DNA from: an uncultured Eggerthellaceae bacterium
GTDB taxonomy: Bacteria; Actinomycetota; Coriobacteriia; Coriobacteriales; Eggerthellaceae
DNA length: 64,000 bases
NCBI GenBank assembly: GCA_934617065.1
Contig: CAKTTY010000003.1
Span: 124,001-188,000 of the forward strand
Direction: 5' to 3'
The stretch's first letter is position 1. Every line of letters begins with the position of its first letter. This document shows positions 33,632 through 42,678 of the stretch, piece by piece. The notes under the pieces were generated by a model that was not told the DNA's origin, did no database searches, and saw only the letters and a program-made list of their open reading frames with translations. The position numbers and the translations under genes were made by a program.

Positions 33632-34171
33632 ATGAAGAAAGCAGCTATCGCACTTCTTGCCCTCTGCATAAGCCTTGTTGCCGCACTTGCCTTAGTTGGT
33701 TGCGGAGGAAGCGGGCCTGCGGACAAGAAAGCGGATTTCATCTGGTTTAAGGTTGAGGTTCCCGAAGGCGTAAGCGTCAGCAACTCTGCCGGCGACAACG
33801 CAAACAAAGCCCAACTGACATTTTCCAACAACGATCGAATCATCCCATTATGGGAAAAGAAAATGACAGCTGAAGAATTGCTCGCTCAATACGAAGATCG
33901 CAAATCTGTGTTTAACTGGAAGACGAATGACCCTGCGACCTACGGCGACAAAACCTGGTTGACCGGCGATTATAAACATTCGGGAGGAACTACTTCCGTT
34001 TTCATCATCGGGGTAAATGAGGGGAGTGTGTCTATAGACGTCGATAACTTCGATGATCATAAGGCCGAAGTTGAAACGGTGCTTAATACCATCGAATTCG
34101 CTGATGACATGAATGAAGCCATGAAGGAAGCTAAAGAAGTTAAGCTTACCGACATCGACTTGAAACGCTAA
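33632..34171 (+). CDS. Lipoprotein (179 residues), paralogue of the preceding gene
   Basis: ATG at 33632 follows GAGGAGG by six bases. A signal peptide with lipobox LVGC (Cys about 24), then GGSGPADKKADFIWFKVEVP. The body is similar to the gene before it, including TYGDKTWLTGDYKHSGGTTSVFIIG and a C-terminal NTIEFADDMNEAMKEAKEVK. The two probably arose by tandem duplication. The transcript ends at the hairpin at 34219. Confidence 0.78.
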   Translation: MKKAAIALLALCISLVAALALVGCGGSGPADKKADFIWFKVEVPEGVSVSNSAGDNANKAQLTFSNNDRIIPLWEKKMTAEELLAQYEDRKSVFNWKTNDPATYGDKTWLTGDYKHSGGTTSVFIIGVNEGSVSIDVDNFDDHKAEVETVLNTIEFADDMNEAMKEAKEVKLTDIDLKR

Positions 34172-34218
34172 CCATCCTGCCGTAAAGAAACCAGACTCCT
34201 TTACGGCACTCCAAGCTA

Positions 34219-34254
34219 AGAGAAGGACCGGCACTGCCGGTCCTTCTCTGTTTT
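34219..34254 (+). terminator. Terminator of the lipoprotein genes
   Basis: AGAGAAGGACCGGC/GCCGGTCCTTCTCT hairpin with a GTTTT tail. A second dyad (TGCCGTAAAG...CTTTACGGCA) lies just before it at about 34178-34207. Confidence 0.85.
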
Positions 34255-34428
34255 GCGTAGTGAATTAGATTGGGGGCCTTCGCCGTCAACGCTTCCTCGC
34301 AAGGGCAGGCATTTCCGCCAACAGCGCTGATTACGCCTTCGCTTCCGCCCATAAGGAGCATATTCGGCAAAACACCTATCATCGCCTTGGGAACACGAAC
34401 CCAAAGCACGACGCTCCGCCTTCGCCAG

Positions 34429-35202
34429 CTAGAACCACCCGGTATAGGTTTTCTGTAACACGGCGCCGGAAACCCAGTTTGCAAGCGTAATAAAGTCGAA
34501 CACCGGCAAACCTGTCGCTTTCTGAATGGCCGCCGCGTAAGGAGGCAAGTCGCTGCACTCAAGCAATATGGCCTTGATGTCGGGATGCTGCTGGCACAAG
34601 TCCTTCGCCAAGCCACATAAATCGTCGGTGAGCTTGCCGTTGTCAAGTTCATGTCCGCCCCAACGAATAGGAGCGAAGCTTTCCATGTCGCCTACGTTCT
34701 GAATAATGAGCCTTTCGGTGTTGCTGCCAACCTGGGCAAGCAGATCATCGTTCAAGCTGGAGCCATCGGCGGCAAACACCGCAATAGAGCCCGCCTGAGC
34801 GAAACCCGCTTTGATAACTGGCAGCTGGCACAAGCTCGACATGAATACAGGGACGTCAACCGCCGCCGCAACATCTTTCTGGAAATGGGCAAAGTAACCG
34901 CATGCGCCGATAATAGCACGCACGCCCTGCGCCTCCAGCTTCTTGGCAGCTTCGATGGTCATCTGCTTGATGGCGGGATCACCCGCAAACAGCTGCTCAA
35001 TCTCGAAATCAACTACTTCGTAGCACACCGGATAATTGAAGGTGCACGCATTGGCGACGTTGCCTGGAAGCTTGGGGTAATCCAACTTCACAGCAATGAT
35101 GCCGAGTACCTGCCCCGAAAAACTACGGGGCGGAAGCCCGTGGGTGCCACGAACCTCCGCCTTCGTTTCAAGCGCACCGTATGCACTTTTCCAATTGCTC
35201 AT
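34429..35202 (-). CDS. Aspartate/glutamate racemase-family protein
   Basis: A 257-residue protein of the Asp/Glu/hydantoin racemase superfamily. The two catalytic cysteines are in AIIGACGYFAH (near 104) and ILLECSDLPPYA (near 217), the standard pairing for cofactor-independent racemases. Such members racemise amino acids or isomerise related acids. The gene directly follows the opine-dehydrogenase gene with no gap (stop at 35203, start at 35202), implying a shared pathway: one interconverts the stereo-centre, the other oxidises or reduces the C-N bond. Confidence 0.82.
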   Translation of the reverse strand: MSNWKSAYGALETKAEVRGTHGLPPRSFSGQVLGIIAVKLDYPKLPGNVANACTFNYPVCYEVVDFEIEQLFAGDPAIKQMTIEAAKKLEAQGVRAIIGACGYFAHFQKDVAAAVDVPVFMSSLCQLPVIKAGFAQAGSIAVFAADGSSLNDDLLAQVGSNTERLIIQNVGDMESFAPIRWGGHELDNGKLTDDLCGLAKDLCQQHPDIKAILLECSDLPPYAAAIQKATGLPVFDFITLANWVSGAVLQKTYTGWF

Positions 35203-36444
35203 TTACTCGCCCTCAGGAGCCACGTATTCGCCCTCACGCAGATAAGCTTGCATCTGGTCCTTCGTCATATGACCAATGCCCAGCTCATCCAAGGTGAGGC
35301 CGGTCTCGAAGAAGTTGGTCTTGTTCATAACGCCGCCCAAAACGATCATGGAATCGATGATCGGCGTGGGGACACCAAACTTCTTGCCCAACTCATGGTA
35401 CACATGGCAGCCAACGGGAACATCTTCGGTTACATAGCGGTTCTTGATGGTGAAGGGACCGGTGGCAAAACCGACTTCCCACTGTTCCTCGAAGGGAACG
35501 TTGCAGCCCTCACCCATGTACTCTTCACCCAGAACGCTGGTGCGCTGGTAGAACACTTCTTTCTTAAAGGGCTGGATGCCAACACCCATAGCTTCCGCCA
35601 GAGCAATTTCCTCGTTGTAGAACTGGTACTGAACCTCGGAAATAGAGGGGCAGAAGGAATGGGAGTAAATGGAGTAGTCGTGGATGTTCTTGTCCAGAAC
35701 CGTGCCGAAGTTTTCCATCGTGGATACGCCCAGAACCGTACCGGGAACATGGATAACCGGGTTCACGTTGGAAAAGCCGATGTCCATAACGGTATCGCCG
35801 CACACTGCGCCGTCACCTTCGGTGATGGCATCGAAGCAGCCCAGTGCCTTCGAGCTTTCTACGAAATCTTCCGTATCCTTTGCAGGAAGCGCAGCGCCAC
35901 GCAACGTAATAGCGCGATATACCAACGAGCAGGTAGGCTTGGCAACGCCGCCTTCGGTATCGACGCGCGTGCCATAGGGGGCGCTTGACCAACCGCCGAT
36001 GATAACGTTCTTGGTGCAACCCATTTCGCGCATCATCTTGCGAAGCTTCAGGCTGCCGTAGTTATCGGGAATGATGTGAACGATCTGACCGTCTTCCAGA
36101 ACAGGAATGAGCTCACGGAAGAAAACCTCATGAGCGATGGAGGGGATGCCCACAACAATGAGCTTGGCACCCTTAACCGCTTCGGCTACGGAATTGGTTG
36201 CCATAGCAAATTCGCCCTTGCCCATACGACGGAAACCGTACTTGGTCTGCGTTCCCGGCGCCTTATCCTGCAAGGTGATACCCGTACGCATAACGGTGCC
36301 CAACGCATTGTCAAAGAACGGATCCAGGTCGCAAATGCGAACTTCCTGACCAGCCAACGCACAGTCGGCACCGCAGGTTTTGCCGACAGCGCCACCACCC
36401 AAGATGGCGATAGGAGCACGACGAAGCTCTTCTACGTCTACCAA
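35203..36444 (-). CDS. NAD/NADP octopine/nopaline dehydrogenase-family enzyme
   Basis: A Rossmann dehydrogenase of about 413 residues: nucleotide-binding ILGGGAVGKTCGADCALAG near the N-terminus, LIVVGIPSIAHEVFF and IVHIIPDNYGSL in the fold, then the C-terminal Octopine_DH domain with NVNPVIHVPGTVLG and YSHSFCPSISEVQ containing the catalytic-region histidines. The family reduces an imine of an amino acid and a keto acid or splits opines. Start choice: an ATG at 36480 has only a poor ribosome site, whereas a perfect AAGGAGG lies eight bases before a TTG at 36444; I use the TTG. It runs with the racemase gene. No transporter is adjacent. Confidence 0.83.
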   Translation of the reverse strand: MVDVEELRRAPIAILGGGAVGKTCGADCALAGQEVRICDLDPFFDNALGTVMRTGITLQDKAPGTQTKYGFRRMGKGEFAMATNSVAEAVKGAKLIVVGIPSIAHEVFFRELIPVLEDGQIVHIIPDNYGSLKLRKMMREMGCTKNVIIGGWSSAPYGTRVDTEGGVAKPTCSLVYRAITLRGAALPAKDTEDFVESSKALGCFDAITEGDGAVCGDTVMDIGFSNVNPVIHVPGTVLGVSTMENFGTVLDKNIHDYSIYSHSFCPSISEVQYQFYNEEIALAEAMGVGIQPFKKEVFYQRTSVLGEEYMGEGCNVPFEEQWEVGFATGPFTIKNRYVTEDVPVGCHVYHELGKKFGVPTPIIDSMIVLGGVMNKTNFFETGLTLDELGIGHMTKDQMQAYLREGEYVAPEGE

Positions 36445-36828
36445 TTCAATAACCTCCTTAAGGGACAGCCTTACGGCCATACTCCGAAAAAACGCATAGA
36501 TTCATAGCGATGTGAACCCAAACGTTACCTTCATCACTACAGAAGAATACCACGCACAAAACCTCGAATCCGAGTGCGGGCACGGTTATTTCCTTATTAC
36601 CCTATCGGAATTCTACCGACCCTTTTCCTACCTGCAGAAACAGATATCCCCTTTTAATTGAGGCTGCACTGTTCCATGAAAACAACGCCCATAGCGAGTC
36701 GAGATTTCATGATTGATGGTTCGAAACCGCACTATTCAGCGCCGAAACTGCCTTGCATGAAAAAGCACAGCACCCACTACGCAAAGCGCATCTGATACCA
36801 TCAGAGCAATCAAAATACAGGAGGACTC
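36445..36828. other. Divergent control region, no gene seen
   Basis: About 380 bp between the opine-dehydrogenase start and the NimA-like start. I see no open frame, tRNA or strong dyad; it presumably holds the two divergent promoters. Confidence 0.5.
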
Positions 36829-37356
36829 ATGGAAAACGCACCAATGCATCGCCCAATGCGCCAAGCAAGCCGCCAAGTGCGCAACGTCGAGCTGCTTCAC
36901 GCTATCGTTGAAGCCTGCCATACCGTACGCATCGGCGCATTCGACGAAGAAGGCATGTTTATTGTTCCCATGAGCTTCGGCTACGACTGGGCAGACCCTG
37001 AAAGCCCCGGCAACGATGCCCCCACCCCACGCCTAGCACTGTGGGTGCACTCGGCCTCCGAGGGGCGTAAGGCAGAGCTTTTCAATCGCGAGCCGCGCGT
37101 TGCTATTGAGATGGATATCGAGGACGGCGTGATAGAAGGCCCCTATGCTTGCGCCTACTCCTATGCCTATCGCAGCATCATGGGTACGGGTACCGTTCAT
37201 CGAATCCAAGGCATCGAAGCAAAGCGTTATGGGCTCACCCGTATCATGCACCATCTGGCACCCGGAGCTAGCGCCGGATTCACCGACCAAGCGCTGGCCC
37301 GCACGAATATCTATTGCATCGACATAGACTCCTTCACTGGCAAACAGCGCGCCTAG
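36829..37356 (+). CDS. NimA-like pyridoxamine-5'-phosphate-oxidase-family flavoprotein
   Basis: A 175-residue split-barrel FMN protein. Family marks are ACHTVRIGAFDEEGMFIVPMSFGY, LWVHSASEGRKAELFNREPRVAIEMD, and the SIMGTGTVHRI strand. Members include NimA-type nitroimidazole reductases that detoxify 5-nitroimidazole drugs, but most are uncharacterised small-molecule reductases, so no resistance claim is made. ATG follows AGGAGG. Single gene. Confidence 0.87.
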   Translation: MENAPMHRPMRQASRQVRNVELLHAIVEACHTVRIGAFDEEGMFIVPMSFGYDWADPESPGNDAPTPRLALWVHSASEGRKAELFNREPRVAIEMDIEDGVIEGPYACAYSYAYRSIMGTGTVHRIQGIEAKRYGLTRIMHHLAPGASAGFTDQALARTNIYCIDIDSFTGKQRA

Positions 37357-37370
37357 GAAAACCGACAAAA

Positions 37371-37413
37371 AACCGCCCTTCGTTTCTGCGTCAGCATGAA
37401 GCGAAGGGCGGTT
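37371..37413 (-). terminator. Terminator between converging NimA-like and YhgE genes
   Basis: AACCGCCCTTCG/CGAAGGGCGGTT stem; the T tract (six T) is on the minus strand, so it serves the YhgE/Pip gene best. Confidence 0.82.
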
Positions 37414-37455
37414 CGTCATTCGAGACAAGCGAAAGCCGCTACGTCATCGAGCGTA

Positions 37456-39645
37456 TTAGCAAACCAGTTTCGACTCTTCTACTTTTTCGATATACCAATT
37501 CAGGAATCTCATCAAAGGCTTGCGGAACACTAGCCCAAGCAATAAGAACGGCACAACGAACAGCAGCAGCAAGCCGATTTCTATCCAGAAATCATTCATG
37601 TACACGCCCATCATGGCGGCACGCATGGCATTGATAACATGCGTTGCCGGCAAGAAGGGACTGAGAACCTGGAAGAAGTCGGGCAGCATCTGGAGCGGGA
37701 AGCTGCCACCGCCGGAAGTAACCTGAATGATAAGAAGGAACACGGCAATAGCCTTACCCAAGTTGGCGAACGATACCACCAACGAGTAAATGATGAAGGT
37801 GAAGACCAAGCCCGCCAGCCAGAAGCAAATCAGGTACAACAGTGGATTGCTTACCTGCACCTGCAAGAACAGCATATTGCCCAGAGCAAGAACCGTGGTC
37901 TGGCACAAGGAAACGAAAGCAAATACGCCAAAACGCCCCAAGAACAGCTGATACAGCTTTGGATACCCCAGCTTAATCTGAGCCTTGCGCGACACCTCCA
38001 CCTTGATAGCAACCGCCAGCAACAATGAACCTACCCACAAAGCCAATGTGGTATACAGCGGCGCCATCTGAGAACCGAAGTTATCTGCAGGGAATACTGC
38101 GTTGCGCTCAAGCTGGACGGGAGCCGCCAACGCCGACGCAAGGGCATCGGGGTCGGAATAGAGCACCGTGCGCAGCTGTTCGAGGTCGCCCGAAGCAAGC
38201 GCCTCACGCATAGCGGTAGAAAGCGAAGTGAGCTTTTGCGCCGAATCATCCAGATCGGATGCCGTGTCGAGCAGCTTCTGCTTCGATATCGCGATGCGAC
38301 CGGCAAGGGAATCAGCGCCGTTTTGCAAGTCGTCCCCCACTGAACCAAGGGTGGACGCGCTCGAAGATAGCGAGCTTGACATAGCAGAAACCTGATCCAT
38401 CAACGCATCAAGCTGGGGCTTGATAGTGTTGTTGTAATCGTCGGAAAGCTGACCCACGCTGCTCTTCGCCTGAGCCGCAAGAGCGCTCACCTTGTCATGC
38501 TCCGCCTGAGCCGAAGAAGCGTCCGATCTGATGGAGTCAGCAGCCGTACGCAAGCCGTCGGCCAGCGCCTTTTGAGAATCGGCGGAAGCCTGCAGCTGCA
38601 CAGCAAGCTGCGTGAGCGATTCCTTCAAGCTGGCATCGCTCTGCGCATTTGCCAAACTCCTTACCTGGCTCGCCAAAGACTCGAATTGCGAAGCCTGAGC
38701 CTCGATCGAAGAGGCCTGATTGTCCAAGCTGCTTGCGGAAGTACCCGCAAGGGTATTGGCGGAGCTGAAAGCCTGATCTATCGCACTTGAAACGCCTTCA
38801 TACCCCGCTGCGCTGTTGGAGATAGCCTCGCCCAAAGCAGCATTGGACGCCTTCAGGGCGTCGCCCATGGAAGAAACGGAGTCTTTCGCTTGGTTGGCGG
38901 AATCCATTACCTGAGCCGCAGAATCACCTGCCTGGCCCAAAAGCTCAGCTGAACCCGTTACCAAAGATTGGGAGGCATCGAGTACCTGAGCATAGGTTCT
39001 CAGCGTCTGCGACGCATCGGACATCTGACCACCCATAGTATCGACATGGTTTGCCAAATCGCCCAATCGGCTATCGATGTTGGCGTTATCCGAGTATTTC
39101 AGCAACGAAGAGGCAACGTTCATGCCCACTTCGGCGAGCGTTTTGGCAAATACCTGGTTCACCATATCAGACGCCTTGCTGGCACCTTGATCGGTAAGCT
39201 TCGGCGCAACCACGTTCTTCTTTTCGTTGCTGTAGTAAATCAGATCTGCATGATCTGAATCGCCCGAGTAGAACGTCATCATGTCTTTGCTGAAGCTTTC
39301 GGGGATAACCACTGCCGCATAGTATTTACCTGATTTAGCGCCGTCGATAGCGTCATCTTCGTTCGTAAACACCCAATCCATCTGCTCGTTGGCACGCAAC
39401 GAGCTGGCAATCTGCTCGCCCATGTTCACTTTCATGGGAACCAGATCGCTCTGATAACCCTCGTCGTTGTTCACCACCGCAACTTTCAGGTTGCCGGTGT
39501 TGTGGAACACATCCCAGCATGCCAACACGTTGTACCAACTGAAAATAGAGGGCAGCAACACCAAGCCCAAAATAATTAAGCCGGTAATCAAGTTGCTGAA
39601 AATACGCTTCATGTCATCGATGAAAAGCTGGCGGATCACTCTCAT
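37456..39645 (-). CDS. YhgE/Pip-family membrane protein (ABC-2-like permease)
   Basis: A 729-residue protein with the YhgE/Pip layout: an N-terminal membrane helix (residues 15-37), an extracytoplasmic domain starting LKVAVVNNDEGYQSD, a long alanine/serine-rich helical coiled region (about 200-480) with many SLASQV and SDASQ repeats, then five to six C-terminal membrane helices with an ABC-2-like KLGYPKLYQLFLGRFGVF loop. Homologues include phage infection protein of Lactococcus and EsaA/YueB. Some act as type VII secretion-associated tubes or as exporters. Its start overlaps the upstream gene's stop (TAATG), so the two are translated together. Confidence 0.88.
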   Translation of the reverse strand: MRVIRQLFIDDMKRIFSNLITGLIILGLVLLPSIFSWYNVLACWDVFHNTGNLKVAVVNNDEGYQSDLVPMKVNMGEQIASSLRANEQMDWVFTNEDDAIDGAKSGKYYAAVVIPESFSKDMMTFYSGDSDHADLIYYSNEKKNVVAPKLTDQGASKASDMVNQVFAKTLAEVGMNVASSLLKYSDNANIDSRLGDLANHVDTMGGQMSDASQTLRTYAQVLDASQSLVTGSAELLGQAGDSAAQVMDSANQAKDSVSSMGDALKASNAALGEAISNSAAGYEGVSSAIDQAFSSANTLAGTSASSLDNQASSIEAQASQFESLASQVRSLANAQSDASLKESLTQLAVQLQASADSQKALADGLRTAADSIRSDASSAQAEHDKVSALAAQAKSSVGQLSDDYNNTIKPQLDALMDQVSAMSSSLSSSASTLGSVGDDLQNGADSLAGRIAISKQKLLDTASDLDDSAQKLTSLSTAMREALASGDLEQLRTVLYSDPDALASALAAPVQLERNAVFPADNFGSQMAPLYTTLALWVGSLLLAVAIKVEVSRKAQIKLGYPKLYQLFLGRFGVFAFVSLCQTTVLALGNMLFLQVQVSNPLLYLICFWLAGLVFTFIIYSLVVSFANLGKAIAVFLLIIQVTSGGGSFPLQMLPDFFQVLSPFLPATHVINAMRAAMMGVYMNDFWIEIGLLLLFVVPFLLLGLVFRKPLMRFLNWYIEKVEESKLVC

Positions 39646-42233
39646 TATTTCAACCCGCCTTTCAGGTCAACCGGCTGTGGAGCCGGAGAGTCAGAAACGC
39701 CATCACGAGCCCGGAACAGCTCACGCAACTCGTCGTCAGACAAGTCGTCGAGGGCAACTTCATGGGCTAAACGATCGCGGATGAACTCAATCACGACAAG
39801 GAAAATGATGATGGCCACCAACCAGATAAGCCAGCACGTGAGCATAATCACCTTTTCGAAGCCCAAGAGGGAAAGAAGAGGGGTGACGATAGCGGGCACT
39901 GCCAAGCCGAAGAAGAAACCACCTCGCCTTAAGCGGGGGTACAAACCCATAAAACGCTTGGCGCTTTCTGCTAGCTGGCTACGATACTCTTCCCTGTCAG
40001 CCAAAACACGGAACAGCTGGTCCATACGATAGCGGCGCGCAGGAAGCTTTGCTTCTTCACCATTCAAGATATCGCTCGCAGCAATCTGCTTGCTGAACAT
40101 ACGATTCACATTGGTGAGGTAAGGGCGCAGCAGGAAGCCGATAACGAAGAACGCCAAGAAATAAAGGAGCAGCATGCCCACTTCGCCAAGCCATTGCAAT
40201 CCGTAGAAACCAGCAATGGTTTCGCGCAGCGCGTTAATGCCATACGTGAACGGGAACACCGGGTACACAGCCTGGAAGAAATCGGGGGTCATCTCGATGG
40301 GATACAAGCCTGTTGCGCCGGGGATCTGCACAAAGATGAGAATGATGCAGAGGCCCTTGCCAACATGCTGCAGCAGCACCGAAAGCGCATACTGAATGCA
40401 CAGGTAGGTAAGAGATGCGAACATCGCCGTCAAGAAGAACAGGGGCACACTTGCCACCTGAACGCCCAAGAACAGGTTACCGGCACAGCAGACTATGGCC
40501 TGAAGGGAAACCAAGGGCGCCAAGAACAGCCACTTGCCCAAGTATCGTTCACGTGAGGAAAGGTTGGGGATGCCTTCATCATCGACTTCTTGGCGCAGGA
40601 TGACCAAAAGCATGAACACGCCGATCCACAACGTCATGTTCATAAACAACGGTGCCATTGCAGACCCATAAGCATTAACCGAATACAGCTCTTCGGTCTG
40701 CAACTCGGTCGGCGAAAGCATGAAGTCGGCGATCTTTTCAGGATTCAAACCATCTTCGCCCAGCAAATCTCGCAAGCTGTTAGCGGTGCCCAAGGCAACG
40801 AGATCGGTTCTGACCGTATCGATATCGTCCTGGAAGCCAGCAAGTACGCCATCGGTTTGACCAAGCGCGGATGCCGTGGTTTGCAGCGCGGAATTAAGCT
40901 GATCGAGGGCAGTTATCGACTGATCGATGAGCAGCGACTGGTTAGACACCGCCGTCGAAAGACCCGAAAGCGCATTCGAGAGTTTCGTGGTGCTATCGCT
41001 TAATGCTGGAAGCGTTTCGCTGGTTAACGTGCCACGATATTTATCGGTGTTTTCGAGCGTGCCTTGAAAGGCAGTATTCACTTTTTCAGATGCTGAAGCT
41101 ATATCGTTCGAGGCCGACTTCAAAGCTGGATAGGTGTCCTTCACCCCAGCAACAGCGGACTGCAATGAGTTGTTCTGCGCTTCAAGGGTCTTGGCAGATT
41201 CCTCGATGGCCTGCTTCGTTTCATCGCTCAAACCAGGCGTTTCCTCAAGCGACCGCAGGGAAGCAATTATGGCGGTGTTCATCTTCACCGTTGCTTCGCC
41301 TTGGGCCACCGCGGCGTCAACCGTGCCCTCTGCGCCCGAAATAGATTCATTTACTTTGCCCACGGCAGCGTTTGCATTAGTGGCAGCCTGAGAAGCGAGA
41401 TTGGAGGACTGGTCCAACACGCCTGTCATCTGCACCACAAAGGGACCCAACGCTTTCTGGGTTTCGGAAAGCAGGTTGGAAGCCTCCGATAGCTGCTGGC
41501 TCAAGTTAGCAATATCGCCTTTGGCTCCCTGAAGCTTTCCTTTTGCATCATTGGTCTTAGAGGACAGGTCATTCGAGGCGGACGACAAATCGTTAACCGC
41601 GTTACGCGCATCTGACAACGAAGCATTTGCTTTATCCAGCTGCTTTTCGATGGAAGTTCGCGCATTGCCGATGTCGCCCTCAGCCTGCTTCAGACCTTCG
41701 TCGATCTCTTCAGCAACTACACCGCTGACCGTAGAGACAAAAGTGGAATTGATGGTCTCGTCCAAGGTATTCGCGCCCGTGTCGGTAACCTTGGTCGAAA
41801 CGCCACCAGCTTTTTCGTTTACGTAATACTCAAGCTTGGGTTGAGTGATATCGCCCGTTAGAAACGTAGTAACGTCATAGCTGAAATCCGAAGGGATGAT
41901 AAACGCCGCATATGCTTTCCCCGATTTCACTTCTTCCATGGCGGTATCGCGGTCGGTGAAAGTCCAACCGAGTTGATCGTTGTCGTGCAACTGATCAACC
42001 ACCTGGCTGCCCAGATCAAGGTCCCCCATTATGTCAGTTGAAGCGCCTTCATCTTCGTTAACCACGCACACGCGGATGTTTCCCGTATTGTCGTAAGGGT
42101 TCCAAAAACCTTCCACGTTGAACCAGGTATAGAGGGAGGGCAACACCACTAAAACAAACACGACCACCAAAGCAGCGGGCGCCTTGAGTAAACGCAGATA
42201 GTCACGCCTAAGAACGCGTAGGGCATTCTTCAC
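39645..42233 (-). CDS. YhgE/Pip-family membrane protein, larger paralogue
   Basis: An 862-residue paralogue of the next gene with the same plan: first helix, then GNIRVCVVNEDEGASTD, a long coiled helical region with alternating Asn/Ser/Ala repeats (NDLSSASNDLSSKTND), C-terminal helices and an extra C-terminal cytoplasmic region (about 700-862) with two further hydrophobic segments and an acidic end (DDLSDDELRELFRARD). Start: GTG at 42231-42233, eleven bases after AAGGAGG, gives the family-typical MKNALRVLRRDYLRLL; a TTG further upstream would put the ribosome site inside the gene. Likely makes a heteromeric complex with the next gene's product. Confidence 0.86.
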   Translation of the reverse strand: MKNALRVLRRDYLRLLKAPAALVVVFVLVVLPSLYTWFNVEGFWNPYDNTGNIRVCVVNEDEGASTDIMGDLDLGSQVVDQLHDNDQLGWTFTDRDTAMEEVKSGKAYAAFIIPSDFSYDVTTFLTGDITQPKLEYYVNEKAGGVSTKVTDTGANTLDETINSTFVSTVSGVVAEEIDEGLKQAEGDIGNARTSIEKQLDKANASLSDARNAVNDLSSASNDLSSKTNDAKGKLQGAKGDIANLSQQLSEASNLLSETQKALGPFVVQMTGVLDQSSNLASQAATNANAAVGKVNESISGAEGTVDAAVAQGEATVKMNTAIIASLRSLEETPGLSDETKQAIEESAKTLEAQNNSLQSAVAGVKDTYPALKSASNDIASASEKVNTAFQGTLENTDKYRGTLTSETLPALSDSTTKLSNALSGLSTAVSNQSLLIDQSITALDQLNSALQTTASALGQTDGVLAGFQDDIDTVRTDLVALGTANSLRDLLGEDGLNPEKIADFMLSPTELQTEELYSVNAYGSAMAPLFMNMTLWIGVFMLLVILRQEVDDEGIPNLSSRERYLGKWLFLAPLVSLQAIVCCAGNLFLGVQVASVPLFFLTAMFASLTYLCIQYALSVLLQHVGKGLCIILIFVQIPGATGLYPIEMTPDFFQAVYPVFPFTYGINALRETIAGFYGLQWLGEVGMLLLYFLAFFVIGFLLRPYLTNVNRMFSKQIAASDILNGEEAKLPARRYRMDQLFRVLADREEYRSQLAESAKRFMGLYPRLRRGGFFFGLAVPAIVTPLLSLLGFEKVIMLTCWLIWLVAIIIFLVVIEFIRDRLAHEVALDDLSDDELRELFRARDGVSDSPAPQPVDLKGGLK

Positions 42234-42487
42234 GCCGGGGAACACCTCCTTGCATAGCAATTACGACTGCACCTCCGAAATATCGAGAGCGCAGATACCG
42301 AACGTATGTAACCTAGTAATTGTATCTTGCTGCCGCCCATAGCCCTTCGCCTATCAAACCCTTTACAGAAACTCCCCATTTGTGGATTAATTGAACATTT
42401 TCAGATAAGTGTCGGCTTAGACCGCACCGAGGACAGACCAGCAACCAAAGGCATTACTCCGCCGATCCCGCAAACGCCCTCCCAAAA

Positions 42488-42521
42488 AACCAAAGCTCGA
42501 AGCGAAACACCGCTCCGAGCT
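42488..42521 (-). terminator. Hairpin terminator downstream of lysR
   Basis: AGCTCGGAGCG pairs with CGCTTCGAGCT with one mismatch; a T-rich run follows on the minus strand (TTTGGTTTTTTGGG). It lies about 160 bp past the lysR stop. Nothing else is seen in 42261-42678. Confidence 0.55.
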
Positions 42522-42678
42522 CAATGAAAACCAGTTGTGAGATCTCGCCATACCCCTGCATTGACGGTACGCGACCATTCAAAGCATTGATATATGGCCA
42601 GATAACCTTTCCTCTTTCAATGCGCGCACTGTGCCATCTTCGAGAGAGCAATTCAACGCTTTTTCGGCAGAACAAAAG

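Noticed and set aside
34651..35988. Long plus-strand open frame opposite the racemase and opine dehydrogenase
   Set aside because: The minus-strand genes are recognised families with ribosome sites; the opposite frame has no recognisable domain.
36829..37356. Calling the NimA-like gene a drug-resistance gene
   Set aside because: The family is broad and most members are unrelated to nitroimidazole resistance; no sequence feature here decides it.
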